A stretch of 32,850 nucleotides of DNA from an uncultured Acidobacteriota bacterium (GTDB lineage: Bacteria > Acidobacteriota > Terriglobia > Bryobacterales > Bryobacteraceae). The stretch spans positions 1 through 32,850 of the forward strand of contig CADEFT010000053.1 in the NCBI GenBank assembly GCA_902826685.1, read 5' to 3'. This document shows positions 1 through 8,800 of this stretch, one piece after another. The notes beneath the pieces were generated by a model. It saw only the letters and a list, made by a program, of their open reading frames with translations, was not told the DNA's origin and did no database searches. Made by a program: the position numbers and the translations under genes. Each line of letters opens with the position of its first letter. Positions within the stretch are counted from its first letter, which is position 1.

Positions 1-97
1 TGATTCTAAATGCCTTACCTGCCGTCAACACCGCGAAGTGCGAAAGACAGGCTAAACGGTACCGGTGAGGCTGCCTAAGGATTGCCCCGCGATGACT

Positions 98-376
98 TCA
101 AACCAACTCGATGATGACACGCCGGCCCACCATCGCAGCGGCGCGCTGCAGGCTGCCGAGTGTGATGTCGTTTCGAGGATCAAGAAGCCGGTCCACCTGG
201 GTGCGGCTGGTCTTAAGGAGTGTGGCCATCCTGTTTTTGGAGATGTGCTGCTTCTTCATCGCCTCGGCGAGTTGCCAGGCAACCACTTCTTTGACGGCTT
301 GAGCCTGGGCCTCCTCAAAAACACCTTCCTCCTTAAGAAAGTCATCAATGCTCGATCCGACATGCTTCTTGCTCAT
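98..376 (-). CDS. XRE/HTH antitoxin partner of the HigB-like toxin
   Basis: A 92-residue protein with an acidic N-terminal half and a helix-turn-helix segment at about residues 50-85 (NRMATLLKTSRTQVDRLLDP). It ends in the RRVIIELV strand typical of HigA-like antitoxins that follow Gp49-type toxins. It should neutralise the upstream toxin and, as is usual for the family, bind its own promoter. The start is the ATG that overlaps the toxin stop by four bases. A longer reading frame extends upstream but only overlaps the toxin in another frame, so it was not used. No mobile-element genes flank it. Confidence 0.8.
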   Translation of the reverse strand: MSKKHVGSSIDDFLKEEGVFEEAQAQAVKEVVAWQLAEAMKKQHISKNRMATLLKTSRTQVDRLLDPRNDITLGSLQRAAAMVGRRVIIELV

Positions 377-726
377 TGCTGTACCTCTCTCTGGCGCCTC
401 CGCGCCAGTTCCAAATCGTGATTCGGTGTGGTCTTCGCTTTCTTGATGAACCCATGCAGTGCGACCAAGTGGCCGCTGTGAACGCAAATCAATACCCGCG
501 CGGTGCGGTTGTCGGGCCGATCCGTTCGAACTTCCCACAGGCCATCGCCCATGGGCCGGCACAGGGGCATTCCCACCGGCCAGCGCCATTGCGCCCTCAG
601 TAGATCCATGCCCATCATGTGGCGATCACTCTCCCGCAGACCTTTCAGCCACTCCCTCACTGGCTCCGCTCCCGCTGCGGTGCGGTAGAAGACCAGCGGG
701 ATCTTCCGCGGTGTGGGATCTGCCAG
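373..726 (-). CDS. RelE/HigB-like (Gp49 family) toxin
   Basis: A 117-residue protein resembling the phage Gp49/HigB branch of the RelE superfamily, which are usually ribosome-dependent mRNA interferases. The N-terminal LVFYRTAAGAEPVREWLKGL matches the usual start of the family, and the C-terminal HGFIKKAKTTP is its conserved closing strand. No ATG or GTG gives the complete fold: an internal GTG at 660 would lose the first beta strand. I chose a CTG at 724-726, preceded at 7 nt by the Shine-Dalgarno-like AGAAAGG. An in-frame TAG lies only six codons upstream of that CTG. The toxin stop overlaps the antitoxin ATG (ATGA), so the pair is toxin-first and translationally coupled. The family call is strong; the CTG start is inferred. 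Confidence 0.8.
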   Translation of the reverse strand: MADPTPRKIPLVFYRTAAGAEPVREWLKGLRESDRHMMGMDLLRAQWRWPVGMPLCRPMGDGLWEVRTDRPDNRTARVLICVHSGHLVALHGFIKKAKTTPNHDLELARRRQREVQQ

Positions 727-741
727 GGCTGCACCTTTCTA

Positions 742-754
742 GGTACAGTGTACC
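742..754. promoter_or_regulatory. Palindromic operator candidate of the HigBA-type operon
   Basis: A perfect dyad, GGTACA-G-TGTACC, lies just upstream of the toxin Shine-Dalgarno. On the minus strand it contains TACACT, which could act as a -10 hexamer; no good -35 is visible. Autorepression at such a palindrome is the normal arrangement for this TA class. The assignment rests on symmetry and position alone. Confidence 0.45.
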
Positions 755-879
755 AAGCAAAATGCAGACTTCTTCACGTCGGCTCGCACCGGCAATTGTG
801 CAAATCACCATGATGGCGATGGCCGTGCATCACGGCCCACATCCAAAACCGAAACGTAACGGGCGATAGTCCACGCCTC

Positions 880-3372
880 TTACCAGGACCACGAAAACGT
901 AGTGGAGCAAGCCACCCGGCACGTTTCCGTTTCCAGATACCTGCCGTCGGAGCGTACCGTCACCATCCCCCATTGATCGCTGCGTAAGGCGGCGATACGA
1001 CGCTGCTCGAAGCGCGCCATCACGTCCGGATGCGGATGGCGGAACAGGTTGTCCTTGCCGAGCGAGAGCAGCGCGATCGCCGGGCGCGCCTCCTCGAGAA
1101 AAGCGTCCGTCGTCGAGGTCCGGCTGCCGTGATGCGCCACCTTCAACACGTCGATGCGGCCCGTCTGGCCGGCCAGGCTCGCTTCGAGCTGGCGTTCAAC
1201 GTCGCCGGTCAGCAGGAATGAATGGCGCCCGTGAGTCAGCTTCAGCACCAGCGAATCGTTGTTGGAAGGCGCGGCGCGAGGTTCATAATCTTCGGGCGGC
1301 GACAGCACTTCCACCGTCGCCTGGCCAAAGGCAAACGGCGCGCCCCGCCGCATGGGGCGGATGCGTACGCCAAACTCCGCCGCCTTGGCCGTCAACTGGC
1401 GCAAGACATCGCTCGGCGGCGTGGCCCCCACCCACAACTCCGCGGGGCGGAAATTCTCCATCAACGCCAGCAATCCGGCGGCGTGATCGTCGTGCTGGTG
1501 CGTGTTCACCAATACATCCACCCGGCGGATCGAGCGTGACAGCAGATAGGGCGTCACCACGTCCTCGCCAATATCCATGCGTGTGCGGCGCGCGGCCCGC
1601 CCAAACGACGGAATGCCGCCGCCATCCACCACCATCCACTGCCCGCCCGGGAATCCCACCAGCACGCTGTCGCCCTGGCCGACGTCGGCCATCGTCACCT
1701 CCAGCGTTCCAGGCTTGCCGCGCGGCGGGAACGGATGGACCAGGATGACGGCGAGCACGGCGGCCGCCACCGCCAGCCACAGCTTCTTGCGCCGGTCGAG
1801 GATCAGCGCCAGCATGGAAGCCCCGAGCAGCAGCGTAAGCCACACCGGCGGATCGGGCACGCGCCAGCCGGGCTCCCAGCGCCCGTGCCATTCCACCATC
1901 GTGCGCGAGAACGCCACCAGACCGTGTGTCAACCCGGCCACCCAACCCCATCCGGTGGCCAGCGCCACAAACGCCACCGGAACCGCGAAGGTCAGCAAGG
2001 GAGTCACGATCAGGTTCGCCGAAAGCCCGGAGATCGACGGGCGGTGGAAATAATAGATCATCGGCAGCGCCAGTCCGAACTGCACCGCGGCCGAGATCAG
2101 CAGCATCTCCATCAGCCCGATCCAGATCCAGGCCGCCGCGGAAACCAGCAGGGCTCCGGGACGCGGAGGCAGACGCAGCCACAGATCCAGCGTCTCGACG
2201 ATCAGGCGCAGTTCCACCCGGAACTGCGCCGCGCGCGGTGGAATGTGCAGATCCCAGCCCGCGTCGGCGAGCTGACCCGCATGGCGGCGCAGGGCCGGCA
2301 GCCCGCTTTCCACCGCCGGCGCGGCCAGGGCGCCGAGCGATGCCACCGCGAGGAACGTGAGCTGGAAACTCGCTTCGTGGATCTGGGAGGGATCGGCGGC
2401 CAGAAAGCAAAGCGCCAATAGAGACAACAGATTGGCCAGGCGCGCTTCGCGGAAGAAGTACCCACCGATGGCGAAAAGCGTAAAGGCGCCCGCCGCGCGC
2501 ACCACCGGCGCCTGCCAGCCGCACATCCCGGCGTAGATCCACACGAGCGCCAGCGCCGCCAGCCGTGCCGTGACCGCGTGCAGAGAAAGCATCCGGAACA
2601 GCAGGATCAGCGCCCCGGCGATCACGCTGATGTGCATACCCGAAACCACGATGGCGTGATAGGTGCCGGTGCGGCGGAAGTGGTCCGCCCAGACGCGCTC
2701 GAGGCGCGCCGAATCGCCCACCAGCAGGGCCTGGAGCAGCCCCACCGTGTAGGGATCGCCCGGGTAGAGCCGTTCGATGCCTTCCATCACGCGACCGCGC
2801 AGCCGGTAGATCGAGCCCAGCAGCGCCGATCCACAGGTGCCGTCGAGGACACGCGGCTCGCTTCCGGCACGCACCGTGCCAAGCCAAAACACGTGGCGCC
2901 TCGCCAGGTAGCCCGCGTAGTCGAAGGCGCCCGGATTGAGGAAGTTGCGCGGCCGCCGCAGACGGCCCTCGACCTCCACGCGCTGCCCGTAGCGCAATCT
3001 TGGAATGGCTTCGCCTTCCTTGGGGTAGAGCTGAAACCGGACCCTGGCCCTGGGAGCCACTTCGACCACGAACTGTTCCCGGTCTTCGGAGAACGCGGGC
3101 GGTTCGACGACGCAGCCTTCGATGGCGACCAGCTCGCCAGGTTGCGCGTCCAGTTCGGGCGGCGGGCCTGTGCGATGCCACAGAACGTTGAGCGCGCCAA
3201 GGCTGAAAAAGAGAGGGAGCAGATACCAGCGGCGATATCGCGAAAGCACTACCGCGCCGAGCGAGACCAGGGCCGCGGCCGTGAGTTCGCCGCGTCCGAA
3301 CGACAGCCCATACTGCAGTGCGATTCCAGCCGCGAAGCCGATGGCCGGCAGCAGAAAAGGATAGGGCCGCAT
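880..3372 (-). CDS. comEC: ComEC/Rec2 family DNA-uptake channel protein
   Basis: Inner-membrane channel of about 830 residues that in competent bacteria carries transforming single-stranded DNA into the cytoplasm. The usual three parts are visible. An N-terminal hydrophobic pair of helices leads into an OB-like DUF4131 segment (about 60-190). A multi-helix Competence domain follows (about 200-530), with the conserved VVSGMHIS motif near 245-255. A C-terminal metallo-beta-lactamase-like domain (about 560-800) has DVGQGDSVLV and the metal motif HQHDDH near residue 627. The ATG at 3372 was chosen; a TTG nine codons upstream (3399) is in frame but falls in the loop of a strong hairpin. No comEA, comF or pilus genes are adjacent, so actual competence cannot be judged. 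It is divergent from the next gene. Confidence 0.93.
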   Translation of the reverse strand: MRPYPFLLPAIGFAAGIALQYGLSFGRGELTAAALVSLGAVVLSRYRRWYLLPLFFSLGALNVLWHRTGPPPELDAQPGELVAIEGCVVEPPAFSEDREQFVVEVAPRARVRFQLYPKEGEAIPRLRYGQRVEVEGRLRRPRNFLNPGAFDYAGYLARRHVFWLGTVRAGSEPRVLDGTCGSALLGSIYRLRGRVMEGIERLYPGDPYTVGLLQALLVGDSARLERVWADHFRRTGTYHAIVVSGMHISVIAGALILLFRMLSLHAVTARLAALALVWIYAGMCGWQAPVVRAAGAFTLFAIGGYFFREARLANLLSLLALCFLAADPSQIHEASFQLTFLAVASLGALAAPAVESGLPALRRHAGQLADAGWDLHIPPRAAQFRVELRLIVETLDLWLRLPPRPGALLVSAAAWIWIGLMEMLLISAAVQFGLALPMIYYFHRPSISGLSANLIVTPLLTFAVPVAFVALATGWGWVAGLTHGLVAFSRTMVEWHGRWEPGWRVPDPPVWLTLLLGASMLALILDRRKKLWLAVAAAVLAVILVHPFPPRGKPGTLEVTMADVGQGDSVLVGFPGGQWMVVDGGGIPSFGRAARRTRMDIGEDVVTPYLLSRSIRRVDVLVNTHQHDDHAAGLLALMENFRPAELWVGATPPSDVLRQLTAKAAEFGVRIRPMRRGAPFAFGQATVEVLSPPEDYEPRAAPSNNDSLVLKLTHGRHSFLLTGDVERQLEASLAGQTGRIDVLKVAHHGSRTSTTDAFLEEARPAIALLSLGKDNLFRHPHPDVMARFEQRRIAALRSDQWGMVTVRSDGRYLETETCRVACSTTFSWSW

Positions 3373-3381
3373 GGAAAAGAA

Positions 3382-3426
3382 ACGGTCCGGCTTCGGCAAA
3401 CGGAGGGAATCCCGAAGCCGGACCGT
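3382..3426 (-). terminator. 15-bp hairpin plus T-rich tract in the comEC leader (attenuator-like)
   Basis: Two perfect 15-base arms (3382-3396 and 3412-3426) flank a 15-base loop. Read on the minus strand, the hairpin is followed directly by TTTCTTTTCC and then the comEC ATG. This is intrinsic-terminator geometry placed in front of its own gene. On the plus strand there is no T tract. It could be an attenuator, an RNA stability element, or a block to leftward read-through. Confidence 0.55.
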
Positions 3427-3505
3427 AAATGGCTCAAATACTGCTCTACAAAATAGTGGAATTCATCTTGAATTCGTCTCACGGAAAATGCGGTGTAATG
3501 GAGAA

Positions 3506-4846
3506 ATGTGGAAGAGAGCCTGGCTGAACCTGCTCCTGGTTCCGGCGGCCCTGGCCCAGGTGGCCGGAAACCGCCCGTTCCGCCTCGAAGAACTGAGCGT
3601 GCCCGCCGGTTTCGAGGTCAGCGTGCATGCCAACGTGATCCGCGGTCCTCGCCACATGGCGTTCGGCCCGAACGGTGTGCTCTATGTCGCCGCCCGCGGC
3701 TCCAACAGCATTGTCGCGGTGCCCGAAGCGGGACGAACCGTGCCCGTTCTCGAACGGCTCAACGGCCCCCATTCGATCGCCTTCCGCGAAGGCAGCCTGT
3801 ACGTCGCTCAGAACGATGGAGTGATCCGTTTCGACGATGCGGTCACCGAAGATCTCATCGTCCGCTCGCCCGCCGTCCGCCTGGTCACTCTGCCCGGCGG
3901 GGGCCAGCACACCACGCGGACGCTTACTCTCTCGCCCGATGGCAAGCTGCTTGTGTCGGCCGGATCGACCTGCAACTTCTGCAATGAAGCCGACCGCCGC
4001 CGCGCCGCCGTCATGCGCTATGAACTCGATGGAAGCGGCGTCGAAATCTTCGCCACCGGGCTGCGCAACGCCGTCGGACTCGCCTGGCATCCCTACACCA
4101 ATGAGCTTTGGGCGACCGATCATGGAGGCGACAATCTGGGCGACGATGTGCCGCCCGAGGAGATCAACATCCTCGCCGCAGGCGGCCACTACGGCTGGCC
4201 GGATTGCTATTCCACCGGCAAGGTGGTTCCGGCGCGTGAGTTTCCGCCAGTCAACGCCTCCCGCTGCGCGACCGCGTCGCACCCCGAGTTTGAAATGCCC
4301 GCCCACTCGGCGCCCCTTGGCATCGCCTTTTACACAGGCGGCGAGTATCCTGCCGCCTATCGCGGCGATGCGCTGGTGGCGCTGCACGGCAGTTGGAACC
4401 GCACCGAGCCTTCCGGCTATAAAGTCGTCCGCATCCGCGCCGCCGAAGGCCGCGCGTCGGGCCAGGAAGATTTTCTGTGGGGCTTTCTCGATCTGCGCAC
4501 GCGCACCCGCAGCGGCCGTCCCGTACAGGCCATCGAAGGACCCGACGGCGCCGTCTACGTGTCCGACGACGGCAACAATAACATCTACCGGGTGGCCTAC
4601 TCCGGCCCGCGCATCGACGATGGCGGCGTCACGCGGGTGGAAGGAAACCGCTGGGCCATCGCGGGCCGCCGCCTTCTGAACGATGGCGAAATGCCGCGCG
4701 TATTCGTGGAACAGATCGCGGCCGAGACCGTGAGCGCCGATGCGGCCCGCGTCGAGTTCCTCATGCCCGAAGGACTGACGGGCCCGGTCCGCCTCCGCAT
4801 CGAGAACGGCCGGGCCGCCGACGAACAGACGATTTCGATCGAATAG
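3506..4846 (+). CDS. Secreted sorbosone-dehydrogenase/GSDH-like six-bladed propeller protein
   Basis: A 446-residue protein with a short signal peptide (MWKRAWLNLLLVPAALAQ) and a beta-propeller resembling glucose/sorbosone dehydrogenases, which oxidise sugars or aldoses in the periplasm with PQQ. Family landmarks are GGGQHTTRTL around residue 135, a CxxC in GSTCNFCNE near 156, TGLRNAVGLAWHP near 184-196, HGGDNLGDD near 206, GGHYGWPDCY near 226 and DDGNNNIYRV near 354. The last 60 residues look like an added beta-sandwich tail. The ATG at 3506 gives a clean signal peptide; an in-frame ATG at 3488 is possible. PQQ dependence is inferred from family; no pqq genes are present here. Confidence 0.82.
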   Translation: MWKRAWLNLLLVPAALAQVAGNRPFRLEELSVPAGFEVSVHANVIRGPRHMAFGPNGVLYVAARGSNSIVAVPEAGRTVPVLERLNGPHSIAFREGSLYVAQNDGVIRFDDAVTEDLIVRSPAVRLVTLPGGGQHTTRTLTLSPDGKLLVSAGSTCNFCNEADRRRAAVMRYELDGSGVEIFATGLRNAVGLAWHPYTNELWATDHGGDNLGDDVPPEEINILAAGGHYGWPDCYSTGKVVPAREFPPVNASRCATASHPEFEMPAHSAPLGIAFYTGGEYPAAYRGDALVALHGSWNRTEPSGYKVVRIRAAEGRASGQEDFLWGFLDLRTRTRSGRPVQAIEGPDGAVYVSDDGNNNIYRVAYSGPRIDDGGVTRVEGNRWAIAGRRLLNDGEMPRVFVEQIAAETVSADAARVEFLMPEGLTGPVRLRIENGRAADEQTISIE

Positions 4847-4853
4847 GGAAACA

Positions 4854-5138
4854 ATGCCTCTGGACGAACGGGACTTTTATTTGGAATCGCGCACCACGCG
4901 CAAGATCGATTTGAATTGCCCTTATTGCCGCACCCAGGGCAGCTACGAACTGCCCTGGGTGGTACGCAAAAAGAAAGGGGCGCTGCCACGGGGAGCCGAC
5001 GAGCGGGATCGCGCCAAATTTCAAAAAGTGCAAAGCTACATGGTGCTGGCGCAGGACAAAGTCGCCTGCGGCAACGTGCGCTGCCGCAAAATGTTCGACG
5101 TCTCAGGCACTAAGACGCTGGCTTTCCTGACCGACTAG
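4854..5138 (+). CDS. Small four-cysteine (zinc-ribbon-like) protein, unknown function
   Basis: A 94-residue basic cytoplasmic protein with two cysteine knuckles, CPYC at residues 22-25 and CGNVRC at 72-77, separated by a charged lysine-rich stretch. Four cysteines in this layout suggest one zinc site in a ribbon fold. It starts seven bases after the upstream stop, with AGGGA before the ATG, so it is probably co-transcribed with the sorbosone-dehydrogenase-like gene. Its 3' end overlaps the convergent receiver-like gene by 36 bp. I do not recognise a named family; nucleic-acid or protein binding would be a guess. Confidence 0.65.
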   Translation: MPLDERDFYLESRTTRKIDLNCPYCRTQGSYELPWVVRKKKGALPRGADERDRAKFQKVQSYMVLAQDKVACGNVRCRKMFDVSGTKTLAFLTD

Positions 5139-5546
5139 GCCGGATGCCATGCGAGTGCAGGCCTGGCGGGCGTTTTCGAGCACCCACCGTACTTCGGCCG
5201 CATCGAAGGGTTTCGCCAGAACGTTGTAACCGCCCAGGTTCAGCACTTCCGACCACAACCGGTCGTCGGCTTTCGAGGACGCTACCACAAGGGCCGGCTT
5301 TTGCGGGAACGGCACACGTTGCGTGGCCGGCAAGAGCCTCCGCCAGTTCACACCGGCGGCATCCGATTCCGCTACGACAATCGAAACCGGAACGCGTTGT
5401 AACAGACCGAGCGCTTCTTCACAAGTCGAGACGTGACACATTTCCCAATGTTCGCGCTCCAGGAATTGACCGAGTTGGACGTGATCGTCCGGGTAAGGAC
5501 TGACTACCAGGACGGGGACCCTGGCAGGAGTGAAGGCAGCCTGCAT
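5103..5546 (-). CDS. Stand-alone degenerate response-regulator receiver domain
   Basis: A 147-residue protein consisting of one CheY-like domain with no output domain. The first strand is VPVLVVSPYPDD, where the usual acidic pair after the strand is displaced. The strand that should carry the phospho-acceptor reads SIVVAESDAAG, putting Glu at the expected Asp position. The later Ser (VVASSKADD) and the KP pair in VLAKPFD are kept. It is therefore probably a pseudo-receiver, or one locked in a phospho-mimic state. The start has an excellent AAAGGAG Shine-Dalgarno. It is transcribed away from the hybrid kinase across a shared 301-bp region, so a regulatory link to that kinase is plausible but unproven. 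Confidence 0.75.
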   Translation of the reverse strand: MQAAFTPARVPVLVVSPYPDDHVQLGQFLEREHWEMCHVSTCEEALGLLQRVPVSIVVAESDAAGVNWRRLLPATQRVPFPQKPALVVASSKADDRLWSEVLNLGGYNVLAKPFDAAEVRWVLENARQACTRMASGLVGQESQRLSA

Positions 5547-5585
5547 GAGGCTCGCTCCTTTCTTAAACTACTCCCCCTTAGCTAA

Positions 5586-5617
5586 ATTCTACCCCGTTTA
5601 CCCCCGTAAGGGGTAAA
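5586..5617 (-). promoter_or_regulatory. Promoter/operator candidate of the receiver gene
   Basis: On the minus strand a TAGAAT -10 hexamer (5586-5591) lies about 40 bases before the receiver start. The -35 region is not a consensus hexamer. It is occupied by a perfect dyad, TTTACCCC-CGTAA-GGGGTAAA (5597-5617), a typical position for an activator or repressor. Further CCCC-rich TACCCC motifs occur at 5590-5595 and 5716-5721. Confidence 0.4.
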
Positions 5618-5725
5618 AATTCGCATGAAAAGGCGATGAATCAAACCACATGATTCTGTCCGGTTTCTATACGATTATCGGGCCGGAAGTCCGTACCGGA
5701 CCGGTGGTCGGCCATTACCCCCTAA

Positions 5726-5754
5726 TTGACCCTTCCAATCCCCCTTGTTAACCT
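5726..5754 (+). promoter_or_regulatory. Weak sigma70-like promoter candidate for the hybrid kinase
   Basis: TTGACC (5 of 6 to the -35 consensus), a 17-base spacer, then TAACCT (3 of 6 to the -10). It lies about 95 bases before the kinase start. The -10 is poor, so confidence is low. The rest of the 301-bp divergent region holds only the receiver-side dyad and no gene. Confidence 0.28.
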
Positions 5755-5847
5755 CTCCTGGCCGATTGTGCCGGAGATTAATCTCCACTAAGCTTTTTTC
5801 ATCCCCGGCGGAATCCGGGAGACGTTCGCCGCCCTCCAAGCAGTGCA

Positions 5848-8800
5848 ATGATTTGCCATACCGGCTCGCTCGCGGATGCAACGTGGGATTGGTGTGTCTC
5901 CGGTGGCGGCTTTCAATTGAGTGAGCCCTGGCTTGAGCGTTTGGGATACGCTCTATCGGACGCACAGCCCGCGCTGCACGAGGACGATCTGGCCGGCTGG
6001 AGCCGGCAGTTCGAGCCGCGCCCGGCCGGGTCGCGGGATTCGATCGAGGGCCGGTTCCGGCTGCGTGATGCCACGGGCGCCTGGGTCTGTCTGGTGGCGA
6101 GCGGCAAGGCCGTCGATTGGGACGCCGCGGGCCGCGCCATCGGCGCCCGCGGTACGTTATCGGTGGCCGGTCCCGCCGCCGGGCGGCCAAGTCCGAAAGA
6201 TGTGGCGTCCCTGGTTCGTCTGCGCAAGGCTCGCCGCGCCCGTCCGGCGGCTCAAACGGTGCGCGCCAGCGCCCGCACGCTGGCCGATAGTCTGCCCGTG
6301 GGCGCCATCGTCACCAACGCCGCGGGCACCTGCCTGTATGTAAACGCGGCATGGCAGAGGATTACCGGAATCACGGCGGCGCGTGCGGCTGGGCCGGGCT
6401 GGATCGAGGCGATTCATCCCGACGACCGCGGGCGGGTCCGCAGCGAATGGATACGCGCCGCCAAGGCCCGCCAGGGCTACCACACCGAGTTCCGCATCCC
6501 GCGCGCCGCCGGCGGTGCGATCTGGGTGAGCGTGGCGGCGGCGGAGATCCGCCAGGGCGATGCCAGCTTCGGCTACATCGGCGTTTTCGAAGACGCCACC
6601 CGCCGCCGGTCGTTTGAAGAGGGCCTCGGCGCCAACGGGCGATTCCTGCATACCCTGGCCGAATCGGTACCGGCCCTGGTTTACCTCTATGACATGGAGA
6701 CCGGCGCGGTCCTCTACGCCAATCGCGCCGATGAAGGCATTTCCGGCTATCCGCAGGAAGTGGCCATGTCGGAACCCGACTTCCTCTACCACCTGGCGGT
6801 GGCCGAGGATCACCCGGTGGTGGCGGCCAACCGCGAGAAGATCCGCAAATCGCGCGACGGCGAACTGGTGACCTTCGATGTACGCTGCCGGCATCGCAAC
6901 GGAACCGTCGCGTGGAACCATTGCCGCGAGTCCGTATTCTCGCGCGATGCGGAGGGCGGGCCCAAGCTGGTGCTCGGCATCGCCAGCGACATCACCAGCA
7001 CCAAGGTGCTGGAGGAGCAGATCCGCACGCAGCACACGCGCCTTGAGATGGCCATCGGCGCCACCAACGACATCGTGTTTCACTGCGCCCATCCAACCGG
7101 GGCCACCTTCATGTCGCCGCGCTTTCGCGAACTGGTCGGCGCCGATTCGGGCGATCCCGAAGACCCGCTCGAGCTATGGCTGTCGCGCGTCCATCCGGGC
7201 GACGCCCAGCGCGTCAGGGAGCAGTTGAGTTCGATGAGCGCCCACGCCGGACAACGCGGCTTCGAGTTCCGCCTGAGGACCGGCAACGGAGAATACCGCT
7301 GGTTCCTCGGCCGCGGGCAGGCCACGCGCGGCCCGGCCGGCGAGGTGACCGGACTGGCCGGCTCGCTCAGCGACATCCACGACCGCAAGGTGGCCGAAGA
7401 AAGCCTCTTCCTCTATTCGAAAGACCTCGAGGAAGCCAAAAGCCGCGCCGAAGCCGCCGACCGCGCCAAGAGCGATTTTCTGGCCATCATGAGCCACGAG
7501 ATTCGTACGCCCATGAACGGCATCATCGGCGCCGTGCATCTGCTGCTTGAGACCGCCCTCGACTCCGAACAAAGCGAATACACCGATATTCTCAATACTT
7601 CCTGCGAACATCTGCTGTCGATTCTCAACGATATCCTCGATTTTTCGAAGATCGAAGCGGGGCGTATGTCGATCGAGAAAGTGCCCTTCGCCTTCGACAA
7701 ACTGCTGTCCAACGCCCTCAGCACGCTGCAGCCGAGAGCCGAACAGAAGCAGTTGCGCCTGTCGCTGCACATCGCACCCGATGTGCCGAGCCAGGTGCTG
7801 GGCGATCCGGCGCGCCTCCGGCAGGTGCTTTACAACCTGCTTGGCAACGCCGTGAAATTCACCCACAGCGGCGGCGTTTCGGTGGAGGCCGAACTGGTTT
7901 CGGCCACCAACGCCGGCCATGTGGTGCAGGTGCGCGTGCGGGATACCGGCATCGGCATCGCCCCCGGGCAGATCGAAGGGCTGTTTCAGGCGTTCATGCA
8001 GGCCGACGCCTCGACCACGCGCCGCTTCGGCGGCACGGGACTCGGCCTGGCGATTTCGCGCCGCCTGCTGGAGCTGATGGGCGGCGGCATCGGCGTCGCC
8101 AGCCAGGAAGGCGTAGGTTCCACCTTTACCTTTACCGTGCCCCTTCTTTCCGCGGCCGCCGCCCAGCCCAATCGCACGGACGGGTTCGAAGGCATGCGCG
8201 TTCTGGTGGTCACCAACGATCCGGCCGCTTCGGCGCCCCTGGCCGATCGTTTCCGCCAGGCCGGGCTCGAAGCGATCTGCACGCCCCCTGCGCGCGCGAT
8301 CGCCGCCTTGCTCGGAGCGGCCGGCAGCAGAGCCGCCTTTCCCTTCGCCGCAATCGACAGCGCGGCCTGCGGCGCCGAAGCTTCTTATCTGGCGCGCCAG
8401 CTTGCCGGGAATCCGGAACTGGCCGAACTCGTCGTTCTGCACGCCAATCCCCCAGCCGATCTCAGCCGCTCGCTGAAGTCGTTCGTCTGCGTCGACCCCT
8501 CCGCCCCGCTCGACCGGTTCCTCGCCACCCTTGCCGCCGCGTGGGACCGGCGGGGATTGGCTCGCCGTCCGGGCGGCGTTCTCTCGCGCCGGAACCGCGT
8601 GCTGCTGGTGGAGGACAACCTGGTCAATCAACGCCTGGGCGTCAGACTGCTCGAAAAGCTTGGCTGTGCGGTCCAGATCGCCACCAACGGCGCCGATGCC
8701 ATCGCTCTTTGGGAAAAGAATGTCTACGATGCGATCTTCATGGACTGCCTGATGCCCGTCATGGACGGCTATCAGGCGACCCGCGAGATCCGCCTGCGCG

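Noticed and set aside
377..589. Upstream in-frame extension of the HigA-like antitoxin on the minus strand
   Set aside because: It overlaps the toxin in another frame, has a composition unlike a protein domain, and the ATG overlapping the toxin stop is better supported.
1283..3181. Long minus-strand frame of 632 codons inside comEC
   Set aside because: It is a GC-rich frame shadow, rich in Arg, Gly and Ala with no motif, and comEC is unmistakable in the other frame.
3459..3475. Two GAATTC sites 11 bp apart upstream of the sorbosone-dehydrogenase-like gene
   Set aside because: They form a short dyad, but each is only a six-base palindrome and no promoter is aligned with them; chance is likely.
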